From Sisyra terminalis (lineage: Eukaryota; Arthropoda; Insecta; Neuroptera; Sisyridae), in NCBI GenBank assembly GCA_958496175.1, contig OY292278.1, positions 33,976,001 to 34,040,000 of the forward strand: DNA of 64,000 bases, in the 5' to 3' direction. The position numbers were made by a program, and so were the translations under genes. Positions 24,203-35,185 of this stretch are shown here, in pieces; the stretch's first letter is position 1; every line of letters begins with the position of its first letter. The notes under the pieces were generated by a model, which ran no database searches, had not been told where the DNA came from, and saw nothing but the letters and a program-made list of their open reading frames with translations.

Positions 24203-24760
24203 TTGGTTGTGAATTCAAGATTAAAAATTTCTTGGGATAATATTAAAATTGATCCAGTTTATAGTAAACTTAAGTTTATAGTAAATCTTATAGTAAATTT
24301 TTACCCCCAAACTTATCCACAATCAAAAGAATTCAGTGGAGTTATCGACGATGATAATCACATTAGTGCTGATAGTGAAAAAGAATAGTCTCTTGAACAA
24401 AAATTAGAGTAATCAATAACTAAAAAAAATTCAACTAACCAAAGTACAATACAGAAATCAGTTATATCTAGAACTTTCCGACGGGTATTCGATTTATTTG
24501 AAGTTGAGGGAATTAGAAGTAAATACTTGGAAAAAGTATAACGTATCTTGCTTACAGTACTATTAACTAGTTGGATACTGAAAGACCGTTTTCGATAATC
24601 GGTAATTTTTGCACAAAATTTCATTTTTTTTTTCTCAAATCTATTAGTCCACAAAATCACACCTTTAGAGGTGCAAAATTTTTTTATAAAATTCAATGTT
24701 TGAAAATGCTTCGAATTGCACTTTTTCACTGTTCTTTGTCAGCGATAAAATTTTTTTCTT
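24203..24760 (+). pseudogene. hAT transposase C-terminal (dimerisation domain) remnant
   Basis: Residue of a hAT-superfamily transposase. The C-terminal hATC region mediates multimerisation. The first frame (24203-24388) ends in an acidic stretch DDDNHISADSEKE, typical of the variable segment before hATC. A later segment reads FRRVFDLFEVEGIRSKYLEK (about 24478-24535), which matches the 'EF.LFEATG.RS..LE' block. In another frame TERPFSIIGNFCTK (24574-24615) matches the hallmark 'S.ERAFSAAG.FCTK'. It is followed by a decayed 'LSDE...FL..YF' region to about 24700. There are at least two frameshifts and several stops, and the DDE-type catalytic parts are absent. Several hAT-type MITEs occur in this window, but I cannot link this copy to any of them. 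Confidence 0.75.
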
Positions 24761-24879
24761 TTTCATTTCTTTAACCACAAAATACCACCAATCAATAGTG
24801 TAAAAAAGAAAATTTAATTATTATAGTAAAGTCTTAAACGTAAATTTGTAGCTTCTTATTCGTTGATTCTTCTCTGTCC

Positions 24880-25500
24880 AAACATTTAATCCTTTTGCTG
24901 TAATAGAGTTCAAAGCTCAACAGATTCAGATCCGTTTTTGTTCTTAGGGTCCAGATTTCCGGCCTGTATAGTACTACATACAAGCATGTTAGCATGCTAG
25001 CGACTGCTTTCGGAATTTAAGTTTCGCCTAATGAAAAAGCTTTTTAATTTCTTATATTAATATTTCTCAAGCTTTTTCGACTGCAATCAAACAATCTTAC
25101 GTTATTTGTAATACTTTTTCCGTTTTTACTAACAACTTATATCTGATTTCTTTGACTTTTGGCCTCTTGAAAAGTCTTTACATTCTTCCAGGACCTCATT
25201 TGTCGAAAATTTTGTTTTTACGTTAAATAGATAAGGAGACAGACGTGACGTCATCCTTGGAAAACTTCTCTTCCAATCTCTGTGCACTTAGTGTCATTTC
25301 CATTTATTCGAACCTCAACTTTCTGTTACACTTACAAATTGGAGATCAATTCCCTATCTTTTCAGTCAACTCCAATTTTTGAAGGATATCAATTATTTTT
25401 TCAATTCCCTCAATCAAAAGCCGTCCGTCAGTCAATGAAAAACGCATATACTTCCTGATCCTTGCGTAGCACTTTTTATGAGATAATTCTCAATCTTTCG
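24880..25500 (-). pseudogene. Highly eroded RTE-like reverse transcriptase
   Basis: On the minus strand the region gives scattered pieces reminiscent of an RTE-like reverse transcriptase. LYRPEIWTLRTKT (about 24940-24980) resembles 'LLYGSETWTL'. Further upstream, IRFSLTDGRLL followed by about 25 helical residues (IEKIIDILQKLELTEKIG) is where the 'FADD...' motif and following 'LQ...GLKIN' would lie, but the YADD-type catalytic pair is gone. Stops interrupt every frame. It is more G/C-rich than its flanks. I consider it a dead LINE fragment with moderate confidence; the order of blocks fits but identities are low. Confidence 0.4.
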
Positions 25501-25710
25501 GTTGCATCCCTCATTTCTTTTATGAAAATAAATTGCTTTTCATTCAATACCTATTCTTTATTCTATTCCAACCTTTTGTTTGGCATTTTGGTTTGATAAT
25601 AGTATTTTTTAGATACAATTTGAACTTCATTTGATGATTGAAAAATGCTGCCTTACTGAGCATTTATATTTTCCTTATGATCCTGATACACAAAAACAAA
25701 TAAAATGATT

Positions 25711-25733
25711 ACTCCTTTACTCCTTTACTCCTT
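25711..25733. repeat. Microsatellite (ACTCCTTT) x about 2.9
   Basis: Three nearly perfect 8-bp units in direct order; the last ends ACTCCTTA. Confidence 0.9.
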
Positions 25734-26053
25734 AGTAATTTTTCATAATATTATATAGGTTTTTTTCTATAAAATGAAATTTTACTTCTTGCTTTAATAT
25801 TGAAATGCGTCATTATTTCAATTTTGATTTAATTTCAAAAATGCCATAACTAGACCACTATTAGGTATTTAAAAATGTGGAAAAACATAAACATGTAGCT
25901 ATATATAGATGTAGGAAAAATTTAAAGGGACTTGTTGTCGTATATAAGTATATTAAAATTAGATAAAGGATAATTTGGTGTACTTATTTTTTGGGTTAAA
26001 ACATTTATTTTTGAACTAAGGTAGATTTTTGGTATAATTTTTATTGGTTATAT

Positions 26054-26208
26054 ACTGCCGTTTTTTAACTACTAAAATCTTTAGCGACTTAAGGGCATAA
26101 GAAACTCCATAAACTGAGAAATACTGAAAATTTACCCGTTACAAGCATTCATTCAAATATCTACCGGTTTTGGAGAGGTCACCTTGACCATTCGGCCAAC
26201 AGTAGGCT
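26054..26208 (-). mobile_element. tRNA-derived SINE (family S1), copy
   Basis: On the minus strand: head CTACTGTTGGCCGAATGGTC, then GGTGACCTCTCCAAAACCGG, a degraded B-box area, and a body with CTTAAGTCGCTAAAGATTTT. The order and spacing match the 21.1-kb copy. Substitutions are frequent. Confidence 0.8.
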
Positions 26209-26347
26209 TGTATTAAAAATTGTTTTTAAAACACTTAAGTTTAAAAGTAATCGACTATTAGAAGAGCCATTTTGGCCATTAAAGTAGCAATAATTTTCAG
26301 AGGGTTCACAAAAAAATCAAATAATTCTGTTGTGAAACAATCTAAAC

Positions 26348-26717
26348 CAGGGGTGGGCAAACGGTTGATCGTCATCGACCGGTCGATCGCGAACAGGTCG
26401 ACAATCCCTTACAAACAGGTTGACATTCGATCGTAGTCACTTTAAATAATTTTTTAAGGTAAATTTAAAATATTCTTTTTGAAAATGTGTACTGAAAATT
26501 TAAGCATATAGTACAATGAAACTTGAATTTAAAATTAAACACGCATCTATTCTACAAAGGATAATACCGATTCGCAACCGATGCTTCTTATACTTCCTTC
26601 TACTCATTCTTTTTTAAATTAGTATTTATTTTTCATTTAACCCATTTTTATATTCGATGATGTATAAATAAGAAAAATTATTATTGATTACACCAGTTTT
26701 AAGTTTGCCCACCCCTG
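26348..26717 (+). mobile_element. hAT-type MITE (family H1), 370 bp
   Basis: The terminal inverted repeats CAGGGGTGGGCAAAC (26348-26362) and GTTTGCCCACCCCTG (26703-26717) are perfect over 15 bp, and CAG...CTG ends are typical of hAT. Inside the left end is a palindromic GATCGTCATCGACCGGTCGA. The candidate 8-bp flanks (ATCTAAAC / CTTTTGCT) do not match, so the duplication has decayed. It has no coding sequence. It is the same family as the element at 32174-32832, in opposite orientation. Confidence 0.85.
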
Positions 26718-27413
26718 CTTTTGCTTAATCATAAGTATCTAAATTTTTAAAAATGGAAGATCTATTAAGAAGATCGGACTAACTAAACGATGATCGGAAC
26801 AAAAGTGCAATTTGTCGCTTAATACTTCTCCTACAAACTGATCTAAAATGAAGTGTATCATGGGATCTTTCTGATCTAAATCCTAATCCTAATAGCCTTA
26901 AACTAAAATATTCATTTTGCGAGTTATGATCTGTGTTTCCACTCTTTGTCTTCGTCATTTTAATGCAAAAGTAATAAATAATTAAATTTTTCTATTGATG
27001 ATCGGCCGAGAAGATAATAATGGAGAATCCAAGAGATAAGTTTGAATTTCAAAATAGTAATATTGAATTTAAAAATGGATGATATAATAATAGTTTTTAT
27101 TAAGCTATATATTTGTAATATTGTCTGTAAATAAATTTTATTCTTAATAAAATACATTGAATACTAGTTATAAATTAGTTATAGGTTACCTGTAAATTAA
27201 AATCGAATTTTATTGTCAATAAATGTGTTTTATGAAATTACTACTAATATGGCAAATGTAAAATGGGAATAATATTGTTATTATTTATAAGGAAACTATG
27301 GTGAGATGATTAGCGATAGGTGATTATTTCTTATATATTTACATAAATTATAATTATACACAAGAATTATTTAAAATTTTAAAACCAATTTTTGTTTTAT
27401 GATTAATTCGTTA
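26718..27413. other. No gene recognised
   Basis: AT-rich spacer between two DNA transposons. The 65-codon minus frame at 26960-27157 is low-complexity and probably chance. Confidence 0.45.
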
Positions 27414-27421
27414 GTAATTAC

Positions 27422-28482
27422 TAGGGTGTCCGTTATTTCCCAAATTGATTTTTTTACAGCGATCGCCCTCTGAATTTTTAGTTAAAGATATAAATAAATT
27501 ATCCAATACAATTAAGCTCTTAATTTCTTGATTAAACCGAATCATGTTACTTTTACCATTTAAATAACATGGGATTATTGAGTTTTTACTTTTAATTTTT
27601 TTTTCTCAGAAACAAATGTATTTGTTTTGTTTTTTAAGATTTAAGATCAAATTATTCTGACGTAAAATTGAACGCTCTACAAAAAAGGTTTCTTATGAAT
27701 TTTCGATTAAATCACTCCATTAAAAGTTATTCAACATTTAACTTTTTAACGACAAATCAATCGACTATAGGCCCAATAAAAATGATGTTGACTACAAGTT
27801 CTAAAGAATTTCTCATAGATGGCATCAAATGAAATGGTAAAAATTCGAATAATAATTGAACTTTTGTCGATAGTCTCATTAATTAGTATGAAATTCACTT
27901 TGTAGGTACAAAATATTGATTAAAGTACGAAAATTTATCCTGGATAAATTGAATTTCACGACTATAGCGAATTCGGATCTTATGTCAACGGTTTTAATTG
28001 TCAAAAATGTTTTTTTTTTGTTTAATTTTCAGTTCAAGCCATGAAATTAACACAAATAATCACTTGCGTTCTAATGATAATAATTTTTATCTTCTCTTCC
28101 AATGATTTTATAGTTAAAAAATGAGCAAAAAGTTGAAAATATTGCAAGATGTATATTAGGCACAAGTGAAATGTTGAATAATTGTTAAAGGAGTGATTTA
28201 ATCGAAAATTTATAAGAGGCCTTTTTTGTAGAGCGTTAAATTTTACGTCAGAATAATTTAATCTTAAATATTTTCTTACATTTGTTTCTGAGAAAAAAAA
28301 TTAAAAGTAAAAAGTCAAATAATCCCATGTTATTTAAATGGTAAAAGTAACATGATTCCGGCACGGTTTAATCAAGAAATTAAGAGCTTAATTGTATTGG
28401 ATAATTTTTTTTATATCTTAAAGTAAAAATTCAGGGGGCGATCGCTGTAAAAAAATTAATTTGGGAAATAACGGACACCCTA
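27422..28482. mobile_element. Non-autonomous DNA element with about 320-bp TIRs
   Basis: The left arm (27422 to about 27742) and right arm (about 28165-28482) are inverted copies with high identity. Both start TAGGGTGTCCGTTATTTCC and share ACAGCGATCGCCC, ATCCAATACAATTAAGCTC, TTGATTAAACCG, CATTTAAATAACATGGGATT, TTCTGACGTAAAAT, ACGCTCTACAAAAAAGG and TTTTCGATTAAATCACTCC. GTAATTAC flanks both sides (27414-27421 and 28483-28490). Because this 8-mer is its own reverse complement, it can be either an 8-bp target duplication or part of the TIR. The central 420 bp encodes nothing recognisable. The superfamily is unresolved: an 8-bp duplication would suggest hAT or P, and a TA duplication would suggest Tc1/mariner. 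Confidence 0.85.
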
Positions 28483-28490
28483 GTAATTAC

Positions 28491-30556
28491 CGTTCTCTGG
28501 TTTTTAAAATATCTTTAATCTTGCATTTTTTTACTTTTTTCCACAAATGAAAGAAATAGGAATGAGAAAGTATCGTTTTTAATAAAGTTTCAAGTTGATT
28601 GTTCCACAAAATTCGAAACAATTGGTTCATTGTCTGTTTTACAGAACCAAAAAAAAGTTGCATTGGAAACCGCAAAGCATTATCATTTTCTCGTAGGTGT
28701 GTATTATGGTTGAAAATCGAAATCTACTCAACGACAAAAGAGCACTTTTATTAAATCGTTTGCCAGTGAACAATAGCAAAAAGTATAACTGGATTGTCCT
28801 ATAATTTCATTCTAACCCGTTTACTTATTGTATTAAACCTTATTACTCGGCTCTCATAGTAAGCAATACATGAACGTATGAGAACAACGTCGTCGTTGTG
28901 TTCATGAATTGATGAAAGTTCAAGCTTTGTTTTTGCTAGAGTAAAGCTTCGAGCTCTTAATGGCTTGAGTCAACTTGAAGTGTGCATGTGTGTAGACATG
29001 TACGAGTTTGTGACTTCTATATACGCCACTTTAGTTGATTCCACACATTCTAAATGTAAATATCGCCCGTGTATGGTTATAACGTGTGTGAAACGAACTT
29101 CAATATATATATAATAGAAATTTTCACGAGTATACAACTTCATAATACGGCACCAAAAGTTTTCGGGCGAATAGTCAGTGGTCGACGTTTCCACTGTGGT
29201 TGGCTTGATAAATGAACGATGTTATATGTCCAAATAAGTAATGAATGATCTCCATACTCCGGTCTAATAAAATTCAACGCAATATCTTTTATTTAAAAAA
29301 TAATACAAAATTTGTTGACACAAAATCTTTTTATCTTTATTTTAATTCACGATATCTCCACTAATTATGAAACGTATTATAAACCTTTGTTCTTTCTTGG
29401 CATTTTCGAATCTACTTTTAAAACTGTATTAGAAATATATGGGGATTACATTTGCTATTTAATTTCTATTCGGAAGGTATTTTCGATTACTTGTTTTAAC
29501 CACATCAATTTATACGCGTAAAAAAAAAGTTAGCGTCACTTTTAGTAGTGAGCAAATTGAAACCTTACGAGATCATTTCTGCTATATTTTCTGCCTTTTC
29601 TGTTATTTTTTTTTGTAGATAGCTTCCATGGTTATGTGTTCATTTTATATGCTGTTACTCAGATGTCAATGTATTCAATTTTTGGAAAAAAATAGACTCG
29701 TAAAGTAACTTTTTGATAGATTACTAGAAGTTGGTACAAAATTAACTGATCAGTCTTGAATTTTGTGTCAAGTAGTTCTTTTACGTAGGGTTATTATAGT
29801 TGGAACTTAGTCATATGATTCATCATAAGATTTGATAACTTTTTAATTAAATAATCATCATGAAATTGTGGGTTTTGACAACCAATTTTACGTGAAATAT
29901 TGATGGTAATATTTTATTTCATTTTGCAAGATACCCTTGTTATTTTTTTTTGGAACTAAAAGAGGAACTCAACAAGTTAAGTGTTGATAAATTAAAAGAA
30001 AAATCGATATTTTTCAGCAATTTATTAAACTTAAGTTAAATAAATTAAGCTCTGGGGGTCTTGGTCTCCTTGCCAAAATTCAAACTCTTTAATACAATTC
30101 AAGTTGAAACTATTAAAGTTTAAAAATTTGACCAAACATTTCAGAAAAAGGTATCTAGCGCCGTTTTTACCGAGACATCACCGCCAAAACGACGGTAATT
30201 GTCAATGCCAACAAAAAATATGTTTAACACTCTTTTTTGAATCCTTGTTAAAGAAATACTTCCCTATATGTTTTGAAAAGTAGCTGTAAGTATTTTATAG
30301 GTAAAAGTAGTTATTGTTGGTAGTAGGCATAAAAATATCGAAGAATTAGAACAGTTGTTATAGTTAAAACTATTTGGAAGTAAGATTTATTTCGCATCAG
30401 TTGGTTATATGCTCAGAAAAGCCAGAAAAGAGCTATTTTAAAGTGTTTAAATGAAATAAAAATTAATATAACATTAGAAAATTCTTTTAATAAAAATATT
30501 TCTTTTTGATGAAAGAGTAATTTTAAATTGTTGGTATTCTTATCCATTTTATTATG
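28491..30556. other. No gene recognised
   Basis: AT-rich with a slightly more balanced stretch at 28.68-29.25 kb. Minus frames there (62 and 74 codons) have no known motif. No repeat boundaries were seen. Confidence 0.45.
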
Positions 30557-30897
30557 CATTATTGATTCTTATTTTATGGATACTTTTTAATGTTTGATGT
30601 TTTTATTAAATTTTTATACGACGTTTCGCCACTTTCGCAGCTTCTTTAGGTATTCAATTATAAACATCAAATTTTTTAAATCCATATAAAATAATTTTTT
30701 TATAATAATTCAATAATTTAAAAAAATTTCATTATAATTATTGAATTATTATGAAAAAAATATTTTACATGGATTTAAAAAAATTGATGTTTATAATTGA
30801 GTACCTGAACAAGCTGTGAAAGTGGCGAAACGTCGTATAAAAATTTAATAAAAACATCAAATATTAAAAAGTATCCATAAAATAAGAATCATTAATG
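30557..30897. repeat. 341-bp palindrome with two hammerhead-like cores
   Basis: Arms 30557-30718 and 30736-30897 are inverted copies around a 17-bp spacer. Each arm carries the block GCTG(C/T)GAAAGTGGCGAAACG. It reads on the plus strand at 30801-30838 and on the minus strand at 30616-30653. In RNA, GCUGC/GUGGC can form a stem closed by GAAA, followed by GAAAC, GUC and a short outer stem GUAC/GUAU or AUAC/GUAU. This is the order of a type I hammerhead ribozyme with a two-bp stem III, as in Penelope-like elements. Each copy has a different core substitution (CTGAACA and CTAAAGA), and there is an extra A before stem II, so activity is doubtful. No reverse transcriptase is nearby. Confidence 0.7.
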
Positions 30898-31413
30898 AGT
30901 AATTTTAAACCTAAAACTTGATAATTTTAACTAAAAGAAAATCAATTTGGTTTCCAATTTCTCCAAAGTGTGTCCTTCAGTGGTAGTAAGTGTTTAAGTC
31001 TAAAACACTTTTAATAACACTTATATTATATTAATTCTTATAAAATTTTTATTTATGCACGTATTAAGTATGTAAGACTTTTATTTATAAAACAGTTACG
31101 GGCTTTTTGTAGATTCTTAATAAAGAAAATTTATTTATTTAAATTGATTGTGTAACATTTTATATTACATATATTATGTTTCAAATAATATTAACTTGGA
31201 AAAATAATGGCCTTATTTCATGATAAAAAAAGATTTTATTAGTATAAGGCTGTTATTATATTTTATAAGATTTTTATTTTATCATATGGAATAGGACTTT
31301 TGAAGAGAAAAAAGTTATGAGAAATCCTCTTGTTGGATAAAATTAATTTTCCCGGCTATTTTAAGCTCTCATATATTAAAGCAAGAAAAATAAAATCGAA
31401 GGAAGCTTGCTGA
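30898..31413. other. No gene recognised
   Basis: Strongly AT-rich; nothing seen. Confidence 0.5.
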
Positions 31414-31850
31414 TTAATTAAAACTAGTACAGGAATTAGAGGAGCAGTAATAACAAGACATGGAATTGGTCAATAGAAATTCCGGTTCGAATGGCTCATC
31501 CAATGAATAAATCATGTAGGCGTACAGTAAATCACCCCGATGAGAGACTAGTTCCGTTTTCGGGATTCGTTTTGTGAGATGTACTGGTTGGTACATGAAA
31601 TGTTCGGTTCGTTGTTGCTTTGACTGCGATTAGACTGGTTTTTGCTGCTGGCGTTCCGATTTTCCACTTACAGTACAAGCCAAATAACAATGTAACCCGC
31701 CATTCGTCCGGAACAAGGTGCTTAGCCAAAAGCTTTTTGACTGATTGCTTCTCCTTGGGATTGTGTCATAGCTTTAAGCGGTTACAGTTTTGTTGTCTTG
31801 TGAAGAAAGTCGATGTGGGCAAATTTTTGCATGTGACAGCAAATTGATGC
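31414..31850 (-). other. G/C-richer patch with open minus-strand frames, unidentified
   Basis: This patch stands out from its AT-rich flanks in base composition. Two overlapping minus frames are open. One reads MAKHLVPDEWRVTLLFGLYC (31729 downward) and the other has PKTELVSHRGDLLYAYMIYS (within 31596-31414). A donor-like ACT|GTAAGT follows the LFGLYC codons, so the first could be the end of an exon. A plus-strand frame of 75 codons also exists, so the strand is not certain. I recognise no family. It could be host exon sequence or an eroded element. Confidence 0.3.
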
Positions 31851-32165
31851 CATAAATAAATAAATCAATTATTCAGTAAACAGTTGCTTTTCAGTTCAAG
31901 TAAAAGAAACTAAAAATAGAATTAGTCAAATTATTCTCACAAAAATTTATAAAAGTATTTGAAAATAATTATATCATTTAAGCAAAGTTATTTACCAAAT
32001 TATAAAACTAAGTCAGCAAGTCTAAAAAAAATAAAGAAGACGTAAAAAATATACCAATGAAAGTTTGAAGACTACTGTGTTTTCGTTTTCAAGAATGAAC
32101 GTTACGAACTAGAGTACTTAAAATTTTCTTACTTAATTAGCGTGTACCGAACTCTATGTGTATTG
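31851..32165. other. No gene recognised
   Basis: AT-rich flank of the hAT-type element; nothing seen. Confidence 0.5.
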
Positions 32166-32173
32166 CTTTATAC

Positions 32174-32832
32174 CAGAGGTTGGCAAACTTAATACTGGTA
32201 TGATCGACAAAAATTTTTCTTATTTATATGCGATCGACTTCGAAAAATGGATTAAATTTCAAAAAAAAATAAAGAGAGAAATAGTTGAAGGAAGAATTAG
32301 AAGCACTCGGCAATTTTCGTTGTAAAATAGATGCGTGTATAACTTTTAATTCAAATTGCATTGTCTGCTAAATTTTTAGTACTTATTTTCAATTGAAAGA
32401 TTTGAGGTTTACCAAAACATTATTTAAAACTTCTACTACTAACATATCTCTACTACTATAGCCAGATTATTACTATAATATTGACGCTTACTGTTAAAGT
32501 TATTGCTTTTCTTCTATTGCTTTGATTACTGTTATTGTTACTACTGTTGCTTTCATTCTATTTATATAACAATCATATTTTTTATCATTTTTATTATACC
32601 CGTACATTATTATTGGCATAAGTACTACTAAAGTTATTAACTATAGATTTATAACGCTAAATGTATATGTAATATATGTGTATTGTAGTGGACAAAGTTT
32701 TACACTATGTCCTATAGTCGCTAAAAACCTGAGAAGTTGAAGCGACTTTAAATAATGCAAATAAAAAAAAATATTTAAAACGTCTGCAATCGACTGGCGA
32801 CCTGTTCGTGATCGACCGTTTGCCCACCCTTG
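32174..32832 (-). mobile_element. hAT-type element (family H1), 659 bp, perfect 8-bp duplication
   Basis: Ends are CAGAGGTTGGCAAAC (32174-32188) and GTTTGCCCACCCTTG (32818-32832), flanked by identical CTTTATAC (32166-32173 and 32833-32840). That duplication length is diagnostic for hAT-type insertion. It is the same family as 26348-26717. The end carrying GATCGACCGTTTGCC corresponds to the left end of that copy, hence the opposite orientation. It is about 290 bp longer, with extra sequence around 32400-32700 rich in TACTACTA-type trinucleotides. Frames inside are short and not transposase. Confidence 0.9.
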
Positions 32833-32840
32833 CTTTATAC

Positions 32841-33932
32841 AATGTTAGGAAAATATATAAAGAAGACAATAATAAGTTACTAATCACTAAAAATAAGTAA
32901 AATCGTTGAAGAAATGTTGCTTTGTACCCCACAGAAACTATGGTAATTTTTTTGGCTGTTGTTTGCCATATGTACAAAAATCCCAAAATTTTGGGAAATA
33001 ACCTATTATGATTTATAAATCTGCACCCCCCCTTTATTTGGTTTAAAGAGTAAAAGAAACAGAATTCTATTTTTTTTTCTTGTTATTGGTTTAAAAAGTT
33101 TAGGCATTATGGCGTCGTCTTTTACAACTTCAGAAAATACCTTACAGGAAAAAACAATTATAGCAAAAATTTGAATACTGTTACATCGTAATTTTGGCTA
33201 TTAATTATTTCAGTGTGTGATCTGGACCAAGCATTTTTAGTTATTACGATGTTGAATCGTAAATTTTATTTAACAAATATCACTACTTTCAATAGCACAC
33301 ATTCTATGCTCTTTAATAAAAATTACAATTTTGAAATAAGAAATAAAAATCCGCAAAGTAGAATTTTTCCTATTCGACATTTTTTTTTTACTTTTAAATC
33401 AATAAAATACTGATGATATAGGTTACAAATAATGCGAAAAATTAATTATTAGAAATCAATTACTTATTTATCACAACTACAAAGTATAGTTGTTATTATT
33501 TTTGGACTATTATTACAATCCAAACCAAGTTTAAATGCCAGTATTTTTTTTCGAAACAAGTTAATTTTAAAACTTTAAAATCTTCTCGTCATTTTTCCCA
33601 TTTTTTACTCAAGCCGTTTATTTGTGACTCAGAATAATCTGGATATACGAAAAATATTTTAGTAAATTATTGAGGATTATGTCTCTGTGAAGGTGTGCTT
33701 AAAACATTTTCAACAATGAAAAAAAATCAAATGTCAATGTTAATCATGAAAATATCATATTGTAATATATTAACGTCTATTTTTTCAATGAGTTGAATGA
33801 TTTTTCCTGAATAATATCACTTTTACTTTAAAAGGTTTAATGATGATTTCTTATTAGTTTTTAGTTCTTGGCGTTCTCGCTGGATTTTTCACAGTAAATG
33901 TACATTTATAGAAATAGTTTATATATAAGTTT

Positions 33933-33935
<3 letters not shown>
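32841..33935. other. No gene recognised
   Basis: AT-rich. An acceptor-like ATTATTTCAG at about 33203-33212 precedes a 66-codon frame without a known motif; not convincing as an exon. Confidence 0.45.

Positions 33936-34010
<75 letters not shown>
33936..34010. repeat. Microsatellite (TA)n, about 37 units
   Basis: Uninterrupted alternating TA for about 75 bp. Such runs are length-polymorphic, form cruciforms and are often mis-sized in assemblies. Confidence 0.97.
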
Positions 34011-34013
<3 letters not shown>

Positions 34014-34668
34014 CAAACAGTATCACTCGTATGCATGTTTTCCTTAAGAAGACAGAGAAGATATGGGTAGTATCGGTTTTGTCTTTTTTACTTGCATATA
34101 GTATATGTGGATATTCACTTGTGCTCTAAGAAAAAAAATCCAATGTAACATCGCAATTTTTTATACGGTTTTTGTACAAAAAACTGTCGTTATAAGGACG
34201 ATGTTATAATGTAGCACTTCAAGTGTTAATAGTAAATTTAAAACAGAATATTGTTAAGACAAAGGTAATGAAAGTATAGCCTTCGATAATGATGTTAATA
34301 CCGTAATTTTTACTGTTATTTCTCCGTATAGAAGTTTGGAATGATTGAAGAACCAAGTTGTCAGTATTATTACCAAAATTACATAATTTTTAATATTTTT
34401 CTATCATAACAAGCGTTTTTTTCAGCTTAAAGATCTTCTAAAAATTAAAGCTAATATCAAGAAGAAATATATTATTACAAAAATAAGAATTAAAAACAGA
34501 ATTATGTCAGAGAATTATGTCAAAATAATTATGTCAGAAAAATATAACACTGCCAAAAGTATTTGATCAAACAGCTTATTATAATCGTTAGTAATATTTG
34601 TATATTGTCGGTGAAATTAGTGTAGAAAATGCACAATCTTTCCTTACTAAGGATATTGTTTTTTTTTT
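34011..34668. other. No gene recognised
   Basis: AT-rich. A small inverted-repeat-like motif around 34145-34215 (ATGTAACATCG ... CGATGTTATAATG) could be the two ends of a tiny MITE or chance. Confidence 0.4.
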
Positions 34669-34880
34669 ATTTCACTGGTCGGAAAATACTGTACTCAAGA
34701 GTTTAAATGATATTTCGGCAGCAGTTTTTCATCAGCTTCAGACTTCAACTTTGAAAAATTAAGCACAACTCGTTTAGTGGTCGATGGATGTGGAAGCCAA
34801 AATAAAAATACCATTATGGTATGTGAGTATTGGCTAATGAATAAAGCACTGGGCCATATTTTTTTTGAATGTTCAAAATG
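34669..34880 (+). pseudogene. Fragment of transposon-associated protein (DGCGSQNKN motif)
   Basis: One plus frame from 34669 reads HWSENTVLKSLNDISAAVFH. It then shifts to a second frame reading FEKLSTTRLVVDGCGSQNKN and TIMVCEYWLMNKALG. This pair of blocks matches a family of transposon-associated proteins frequent in insect and crustacean genomes. There, a 'rGSNEi.SavyH.L' block precedes a beta strand ending in '.DGC.GQNKN...i..L..W', and later a 'GHSF.P.DR.F' block (I believe annotated as DUF7869 or similar; the name is from memory). The Asp and Asn-rich loop may belong to an RNase H-like fold, which is inference. One frameshift lies near 34740 and the downstream GHS block is absent. It is a small dead fragment. 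Confidence 0.6.
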
Positions 34881-35185
34881 TTTTTTGCTAATCAATTGAT
34901 TTTTACTAATATGGCATTAAAAATTTGCACACTTCATGTCAAAACATTGATACTTTTGAGGCTGATTATATCATTGATTTAAAATCAAAATTTGTAACAA
35001 AATTTTGTGTTTTAATTGTATATTGAAAAAACGACATTCTTTTCTGGTACACCTTTTATGTGACACGAAATATGAATGCTTTAAAATATGAAATATTCAA
35101 TGGTCAGCGCTATAAAATGCATTTTTTAAATATCTCTAAACAAAAAAAAGTTGAATACATTACTTTTGATTCTATTAGACAGTTT
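34881..35185. other. No gene recognised
   Basis: AT-rich. It is part of a 127-codon open frame (35060-35443) that runs into the SINE fragment; the frame has no domain and is probably chance. Confidence 0.45.

Noticed and set aside
24358..24729. 123-codon minus-strand frame
   Set aside because: It is the antisense shadow of the hAT transposase remnant on the plus strand.
32705..32986. 93-codon minus frame
   Set aside because: Covers the end of hAT-type element H1 and its flank; no transposase motif.
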